From contig JAAFIP010000009.1 in the NCBI GenBank assembly GCA_013297865.1, positions 62,001 through 126,000 of the forward strand: DNA of 64,000 nt, written 5' to 3'. The notes beneath the pieces are model-generated. The model searched no databases. It was given only the letters and a program-made list of their open reading frames with translations, and had not been told where the DNA came from. Position 1 is the stretch's first letter. Each line of letters begins with the position of its first letter. A program made the translations under genes and the position numbers. Source of the DNA: Polaromonas sp. (GTDB lineage Bacteria; Pseudomonadota; Gammaproteobacteria; Burkholderiales; Burkholderiaceae_C). Below, piece after piece: positions 58,946-64,000 of this stretch.

Positions 58946-61546
58946 TTACTGCAAGGTCACTTCGACCCGGCGGCCTTCAGCGGCGCTGGTGGCACCGGCC
59001 TTGATGTCTTCAGGCTTTTTCAGCTCGACCTTGTCGTCGGCTACGCCGGATGCTTTGAGCAGGTCGCGCACCGCAAAGGCGCGCAGCTTGGCCAGCTCGG
59101 CGTTTTTGGCGGGGTCGCCGCTGGCGTCTACATAGCCGCTGACCATGGCTTTTTTGCCGGCTGCAACGCCAGCCAGGATGTCTTTGAGCGCATCCTTGCC
59201 GCCTTGGGGCAGATCGGCCTTGCCAGACGCAAAGTAGAACTTCACCACGCCGTTGTCCACCTTGACCGAGGCAGCGTCAGCAGCAGCTTGGGCAGCGGAC
59301 GCCATGGCCTGGTCGGTCTTGGCCGCAGTGGCGCCCGCAGCGGCGGCAGCCGCGCCTGCGCCTGCGTCGGCGGCAGGCTTGGCGGCTTCTGCGGCCGGGG
59401 CAGCGGGAGCGGCAGCAACAGCTGCAGCACCTGCGGCCACGGCAGCGACCGGAGCCGCCATGCTGGCAGCGGGCACTGGGGCTTTGCCGTGGATCGACAT
59501 CATCAAGGGCACGATCAGCAGGGCCACGATGTTGATGATCTTGATCAGCGGGTTGACTGCGGGGCCAGCGGTGTCTTTGTAGGGGTCGCCTACGGTGTCA
59601 CCAGTGACAGCCGCCTTGTGCGTCTCAGAGCCTTTGCCGCCGTGGTTGCCGTCTTCGATGTACTTCTTGGCGTTGTCCCAGGCACCGCCGCCGGTGCACA
59701 TGGAGATAGCGACAAACAAGCCGGTGACGATGGTGCCCATCAGCAGGCCGCCCAAGGCGGCGGGGCCCAATGCCAGGCCGACGATGATCGGCACGATCAC
59801 AGGCAGCAAGGATGGGATCATCATTTCCTTGATGGCGGCGCTGGTCAGCATGTCGACCGCAGCGCTGTAGTCTGGCTTGCGCTTGCCGGCCATGATCTCG
59901 CCGTCAGAGAACTGGCGACGCACTTCCACCACCACCGAGCCTGCAGCGCGGCCCACAGCCTCCATCGCCATGGCGCCAAATAGGTAGGGAATCAAGCCAC
60001 CGATGAACAGGCCAATGATGACCATCGGATTGGACAGGTCGAAGCTGATGACTTTGCCATAGGCTTCCAACTTGTGGGTGTAGTCGGCAAACAACACCAG
60101 GGCTGCCAGGCCTGCAGAGCCAATGGCGTAGCCCTTGGTCACGGCTTTGGTGGTGTTGCCCACGGCATCCAGTGGGTCGGTCACGTCGCGCACGCTGCTG
60201 GGCAGCTCGGCCATTTCGGCAATGCCACCGGCGTTGTCAGTGATGGGGCCATAGGCGTCCAGCGCGACGACGATACCGGCCATGCTGAGCATGGAGGTGG
60301 CTGCAATCGCAATGCCATACAGGCCAGCCAGTTTGAAGGCTGTCCAGATCGCCACGCAGACAAAAATCACGGGCCAGGCGGTGGAGCGCATCGACACGCC
60401 CAAGCCAGCAATGATGTTGGTGCCGTGGCCGGTGGTGGACGCCTGGGCAATGTGCTTGACCGGGGCGTACTGCGTGCCGGTGTAGTACTCGGTAATCCAC
60501 ACCAATGCGCCGGTCAAGATCAAGCCGACAGCACAAGCGCCAAATAGCGCCATCTGCGTGCCAGAGGCGTTGATGGAGTTATCCGGCATGATCCAGGTGG
60601 TCACAAAGTAAAAAGCGATCAGCGACAAGCCGCCTGCTACCGCCAGGCCTTTGTACAGCGCAGGCATCACGTTCTTCATGCCAGGCGTGGCCTTGACAAA
60701 GAAGCAGCCGATGATGGAGGCGATGATGGACACACCACCAAGCGCCAGCGGATAGACCACTGCCGCTGTGCCAGCGCTAGTCACCAGCAGCGCACCCAGC
60801 ACCATGGTGGCGATCAAGGTGACCGCATAGGTTTCAAACAGGTCGGCAGCCATGCCAGCGCAGTCGCCCACGTTGTCGCCCACGTTGTCGGCAATCACAG
60901 CAGGGTTGCGTGGGTCATCTTCGGGGATGCCCGCTTCTACCTTGCCCACCAGGTCAGCGCCTACGTCAGCGCCTTTGGTGAAAATGCCGCCGCCCAGACG
61001 GGCGAAGATGGAAATCAGCGAGGAGCCGAAGGCAAAACCGATCAAGGGATCGAGCAGTTTGGCCAGACTTTTATCTGGTGTCAGGTTGCCGTTGCCCACC
61101 AGGAACCAGTAAAAAATCGTCACGCCCAGCAGGCCCAAGCCCACCACCAGCATGCCGGTGATGGCGCCGCCGCGGAAGGCTACGTCCAGCGCGGGGCCAA
61201 TGCCCTTGGTGGCGGCCTGTGCGGTGCGCACGTTGGCACGCACTGACACGTTCATGCCGATAAAGCCGCAGGCACCCGAGAGCACAGCGCCCAGTGCGAA
61301 GCCAAAGGCGCTCATGCCGCCCAGAAAATAGCCAATCAATATCGCCAGCACAATGCCGACAACGGTGATGGTTTTGTATTGCCGTGCCAGATAGGCGGCT
61401 GCCCCGGTCTGGATGGCGGCTGCAATCTCTTGCATCCGCGCATTGCCTGCGTCTTGGGACAAAATCCAACTGCGAGCCCAGAAGCCGTAAGCCACGGCCG
61501 CCAGTCCGCACACAAGCGCCAAAATCAGCGCTGAATTGCCAGTCAT
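58946..61546 (-). CDS. hppA: Proton-pumping pyrophosphatase with C-terminal OmpA-like domain
   Basis: An 866-residue membrane protein. Residues 1 to about 690 form a 16-helix H+-PPase ([46 protein letters not shown]). GNTTKA carries the Lys that marks the K+-independent class. After a linker of about 60 residues rich in Ala/Pro comes an OmpA/MotB-like domain of about 110 residues ([48 protein letters not shown]). This tail is absent from standard H+-PPases. AAGGAG sits eight bases before the ATG. Divergent from soluble pyrophosphatase. Confidence 0.94.
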   Translation of the reverse strand: MTGNSALILALVCGLAAVAYGFWARSWILSQDAGNARMQEIAAAIQTGAAAYLARQYKTITVVGIVLAILIGYFLGGMSAFGFALGAVLSGACGFIGMNVSVRANVRTAQAATKGIGPALDVAFRGGAITGMLVVGLGLLGVTIFYWFLVGNGNLTPDKSLAKLLDPLIGFAFGSSLISIFARLGGGIFTKGADVGADLVGKVEAGIPEDDPRNPAVIADNVGDNVGDCAGMAADLFETYAVTLIATMVLGALLVTSAGTAAVVYPLALGGVSIIASIIGCFFVKATPGMKNVMPALYKGLAVAGGLSLIAFYFVTTWIMPDNSINASGTQMALFGACAVGLILTGALVWITEYYTGTQYAPVKHIAQASTTGHGTNIIAGLGVSMRSTAWPVIFVCVAIWTAFKLAGLYGIAIAATSMLSMAGIVVALDAYGPITDNAGGIAEMAELPSSVRDVTDPLDAVGNTTKAVTKGYAIGSAGLAALVLFADYTHKLEAYGKVISFDLSNPMVIIGLFIGGLIPYLFGAMAMEAVGRAAGSVVVEVRRQFSDGEIMAGKRKPDYSAAVDMLTSAAIKEMMIPSLLPVIVPIIVGLALGPAALGGLLMGTIVTGLFVAISMCTGGGAWDNAKKYIEDGNHGGKGSETHKAAVTGDTVGDPYKDTAGPAVNPLIKIINIVALLIVPLMMSIHGKAPVPAASMAAPVAAVAAGAAAVAAAPAAPAAEAAKPAADAGAGAAAAAAGATAAKTDQAMASAAQAAADAASVKVDNGVVKFYFASGKADLPQGGKDALKDILAGVAAGKKAMVSGYVDASGDPAKNAELAKLRAFAVRDLLKASGVADDKVELKKPEDIKAGATSAAEGRRVEVTLQ

Positions 61547-61797
61547 AAGTAATCTCCTTTTAGTTTTGACGAAGAGGGTGGTCAACGCTTTGGTAGGTAT
61601 TGCCACCCGCTGCGTTGCTTCCTCATGCCCCAACAGACGCTAAAAGGTCTGGAGATGATTGGCCAACGGGCTGAATGTAGCCTGAAAACGTGACATATTG
61701 GCGAAACAGCAAGGGCAGTGAAAGTAAAATCAGGGTTAATCCTAGGATTCACTGAATTAGTTAGTTACCTTTTTATTTGCAACCTGAGAGAAAACGT

Positions 61798-62331
61798 ATG
61801 TCACTTGACCTCGTACAACCCGGCAACAACGCCCCCAATGAATTCAACGTGATCATCGAAATCCCGATGAACGCAGACCCGATCAAATACGAGGTCGACA
61901 AAGCCAGCGGCGCCATCTTTGTGGACCGCTTCATGTCCACCTCGATGCACTATCCCACCAACTACGGCTATGTGCCCAAGACCCTCAGCGGCGATGGCGA
62001 CCCGGTGGACGTGCTGGTCATCACCCCCGTGCCCCTGATCCCCGGTGTGGTGGTCACCTGCCGCCCGATCGGCATTTTGATGATGGAAGACGAAGCCGGC
62101 GTGGACGGCAAAGTGCTGGCCGTGCCGATCGACAAAAAGTGCTCGCTCTACACCCACTGGCAAAAGCCCGAAGACATGAATCCCCTGCGCCTGAAAACCA
62201 TCGCCCACTTCTTTGAACACTACAAAGACCTGGAAGAAGGCAAGTGGGTCAAGGTGCTGGGCTGGCACGGCACCGACGCAGCGCGCAAAGAGATCAGCGA
62301 TGGTATTGCAGCCTACGCCAAAAAGCCGTAA
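61798..62331 (+). CDS. ppa: Soluble inorganic pyrophosphatase, family I
   Basis: A 177-residue cytoplasmic enzyme hydrolysing pyrophosphate. [40 protein letters not shown] with the metal-binding Asp residues, and [15 protein letters not shown] are family I signatures. It is divergent from the H+-pumping pyrophosphatase, an arrangement that sets energy-conserving against heat-dissipating PPi use. The 61547-61797 spacer is AT-rich and should hold both promoters; I do not see a clear consensus. A repeat copy follows the stop. Confidence 0.95.
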   Translation: MSLDLVQPGNNAPNEFNVIIEIPMNADPIKYEVDKASGAIFVDRFMSTSMHYPTNYGYVPKTLSGDGDPVDVLVITPVPLIPGVVVTCRPIGILMMEDEAGVDGKVLAVPIDKKCSLYTHWQKPEDMNPLRLKTIAHFFEHYKDLEEGKWVKVLGWHGTDAARKEISDGIAAYAKKP

Positions 62332-62356
62332 TTCAACGGATATTTAATGAATAAAA

Positions 62357-62405
62357 GGCCTATAGCCCAATAGAATACCGCGGGAGCAGCTACTAAATAA
62401 ATAGC
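62357..62405 (-). repeat. TCCCGCG element, copy 15
   Basis: Reverse copy between the convergent ppa and cyclase-kinase genes: GGC-CTATA-GCC, core AATAGAATACCGCGGGAGCA, GCTAC-TAAATAA-ATAGC. It fills half of the spacer and may act as a barrier between convergent transcripts. Confidence 0.9.
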
Positions 62406-62424
62406 AACTGCCCTCTGGTGATTT

Positions 62425-64000
62425 CTAGCCTTGGGCCAGGATTTCCAGATTGCGCCACACTGCCGTGCAGTTGGCCGGGCGCTCTTCGGGGATTTTGTGC
62501 ATCATGCGGTCCAGAAAAGGCTGGAACCTGGCGTGCTCTGGCGGCAGGCGCGGGATGGGGGCATGCAGGTGGCAGCTGAGCAGTTCGCCCAGTGAGTCGC
62601 CGCGGTAGGGGCGCACCCCGGTCAGCAGTTCGTACAGGATCACGCCGAGGCTGTAGAAGTCGCTGCGGTGGGTCACCTCTTTGCCGCCCGCCTGCTCGGG
62701 GCTGACGTAATAGGGCGTGCCAAACATCTGGCCATGGTGGGTGCGCACCAGGGCGTCGGCCTGTTCGCGGATGTCTTTGACGATGCCAAAATCCACCAGC
62801 ACCAGCTCGCCACTGGTGCGGAACATCATGTTGTCAGGCTTGAGATCGCGGTAGACCAAGTGCAGGCCGTGGATGCTGTCCAGCGCGCTGGTGATCTGGC
62901 GCATGAGGTCCAGGATGCGCGCGTGGCCCGGGCGTTTGGTGATCTCGTTTTTAAAGCTGCCGCCCGCCAGGTACTCCATGGCAATGTAGGCGTATTCGTC
63001 GGTAAAGCCCTGGTCGTAAATTTTGGCGATATGGTGGTGATCGATATCCGCCAGCACAGCGTACTCCTGGATGAAGCGGCGCATCATCTCGGCATCGTTG
63101 TACATCGCGGTGCGCAGCACTTTGAGGGCGACTTCGGTCTTGCGCGCGCCCGAGTAGGCCAGAAACACATCGCTCATGCCGCCTTCGCCCAGTTTGCGGA
63201 TGATCTCGTAGCCCTTGAAGCGCTGTTTGCTGGCCATGAACGAGCCCGATTGCAGGCTCCACAGCGACTGCTTGAGCACGCCCTTGGCCGCACGCGCGGT
63301 GATCTCGGAGTTTTCCTGCGCCACGGTGCCAATCGACAGGCTCTGCAGTGCCTGCTCGGTGCTGTCTGCGCCCAGCTGCAGGTCCACGCTGTGGCGAAAG
63401 GCCAGCAGCTCGCAGGCACTCACAGCCTGCTCGCGCCCCCGGATGCGCACCACCTGCTGGCGGCCCGTGTCCAGGCCGCTGCCAGCCAGGCGGGCGGTGT
63501 CCAGGCTGGCCACGATGGTCCAGCCCAGCTGCTTGCTGGCCGCCTGCAGGCGGGCAGCAATGTTGACAGTGTCGCCCAGTGGCGTGATCTCCTGGCGGCC
63601 CTGGTGGCCCAGCTGCCCCAGCGTGACCTCGCCACTGTGCAGCCCAATGCCGACTTCAAACTCAGGCAGCCCGCGGGCCCCGTAGGTCTCTTGCACCCAG
63701 TGGCGAAACTCGCTGGCTGCACTGTGCAGGCCCATGGCAGCGGATATGGCGCGGCTGGCATGCGAGCCATCGCCTGCCGAAGGTTCGCTTTCAAACAAGG
63801 CCAGCAGCCCATCGCCCAGCATTTTCAAATGGGTTCCTCCATAGGCCACCACGGGGCGGCAGGCCAGCTCAAAATAACGGCCCAGCAGGGTGGCCAGTTC
63901 GGTGGCCGACAGGCGCTCGGCCATGGTGGTGAAGTTGCGGATGTCGGCAAACATCACCGTGGCCTGCAGTGTGGCCCCAGGCTGGGCGCTGTGCTCGCTA
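62425..64000 (-). CDS. Class III nucleotide cyclase-serine/threonine kinase fusion (cut by window edge)
   Basis: At least 525 residues; the frame stays open to the right edge, so the start lies outside. The first visible part is a class III cyclase domain (MFADIRNFTTMAERLS with the first metal Asp, HLKMLGDGLLALFES with the second, and GEVTLGQLGHQGRQEITPLG). The second part is a protein kinase (GYEIIRKLGEGGMSDVFLAY, VALKVLR with the ATP Lys, YRDLKPDNMMF, LVDFGIV, GTPYYVSPEQAGG). Both cores look complete. Kinase-cyclase order is reversed from the common kinase-first fusion. Signal and target are unknown. Confidence 0.9.
   Translation of the reverse strand, partial: SEHSAQPGATLQATVMFADIRNFTTMAERLSATELATLLGRYFELACRPVVAYGGTHLKMLGDGLLALFESEPSAGDGSHASRAISAAMGLHSAASEFRHWVQETYGARGLPEFEVGIGLHSGEVTLGQLGHQGRQEITPLGDTVNIAARLQAASKQLGWTIVASLDTARLAGSGLDTGRQQVVRIRGREQAVSACELLAFRHSVDLQLGADSTEQALQSLSIGTVAQENSEITARAAKGVLKQSLWSLQSGSFMASKQRFKGYEIIRKLGEGGMSDVFLAYSGARKTEVALKVLRTAMYNDAEMMRRFIQEYAVLADIDHHHIAKIYDQGFTDEYAYIAMEYLAGGSFKNEITKRPGHARILDLMRQITSALDSIHGLHLVYRDLKPDNMMFRTSGELVLVDFGIVKDIREQADALVRTHHGQMFGTPYYVSPEQAGGKEVTHRSDFYSLGVILYELLTGVRPYRGDSLGELLSCHLHAPIPRLPPEHARFQPFLDRMMHKIPEERPANCTAVWRNLEILAQG

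Overview
The window reads as chromosomal DNA of a betaproteobacterium, most likely of the Comamonadaceae (Burkholderiales). This is inferred from gene content: many Bug-type solute receptors, a lysine/alanine-rich histone with a SWIB tail, D-2-hydroxyglutarate-type dehydrogenase, endonuclease-type MutL, and GC-rich coding with short spacers. No tRNA, rRNA, CRISPR array, prophage or intact insertion sequence was seen. About 58 genes are supported; katG (left edge) and a cyclase-kinase gene (right edge) are cut by the window.

Layout. 1-5.6 kb: katG start, histone H1-like protein, a DMT exporter with a divergent Lrp regulator, a tautomerase/dienelactone hydrolase pair with a divergent GlxA-type regulator. 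5.7-12.1 kb: an FAD/Fe-S 2-hydroxyacid dehydrogenase coupled to a GntR regulator, divergent from serine-glyoxylate aminotransferase and a Bug receptor. 12.1-21.2 kb: phoH, peroxiredoxin, an aminotransferase, hom and thrC with cfa between them. 21.3-23.9 kb: molybdenum cofactor operon mobB-moeA-moaD-moaE. 24-31.9 kb: a solute receptor, lipoproteins, mutL, dedA and two receiver-domain proteins. 32-53.8 kb: purine catabolism. 53.8-58.3 kb: tartrate/glycerate genes. 58.4-64 kb: H+-pyrophosphatase, soluble pyrophosphatase, cyclase-kinase.

The genes combine into a nearly complete purine-to-glycerate route. Xanthine dehydrogenase (XdhA, XdhB, XdhC; cofactor from the mob/moa operon) makes urate. PuuD, UraH, a UraD-AllC fusion and PuuE take urate to ureidoglycolate level. 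Serine-glyoxylate aminotransferase and glycerate kinase could handle the resulting glyoxylate. The GntR gene of the purine block and puuD share an identical 11-base palindromic motif upstream, which suggests one regulon.

The most unusual signal is a dispersed repeat of about 48 bp, called here the TCCCGCG element, present in 15 clear copies. It has a GCTAT/ATAGC mini-hairpin, a conserved core and a second GC-rich mini-hairpin. Seven copies lie wholly inside protein-coding genes (phoH, moeA, mutL, uraD-allC, a Bug receptor, xdhC, puuD) without breaking the frame, mostly in interdomain linkers or loops and in several different reading frames. Four others overlap the 3' end of a gene and include or lie at its stop codon. 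Other structure includes a 169-bp near-perfect nested palindrome, two repeat-rich non-coding stretches, a 14-bp tandem repeat joining two convergent stop codons, and a possible small RNA upstream of phoH.
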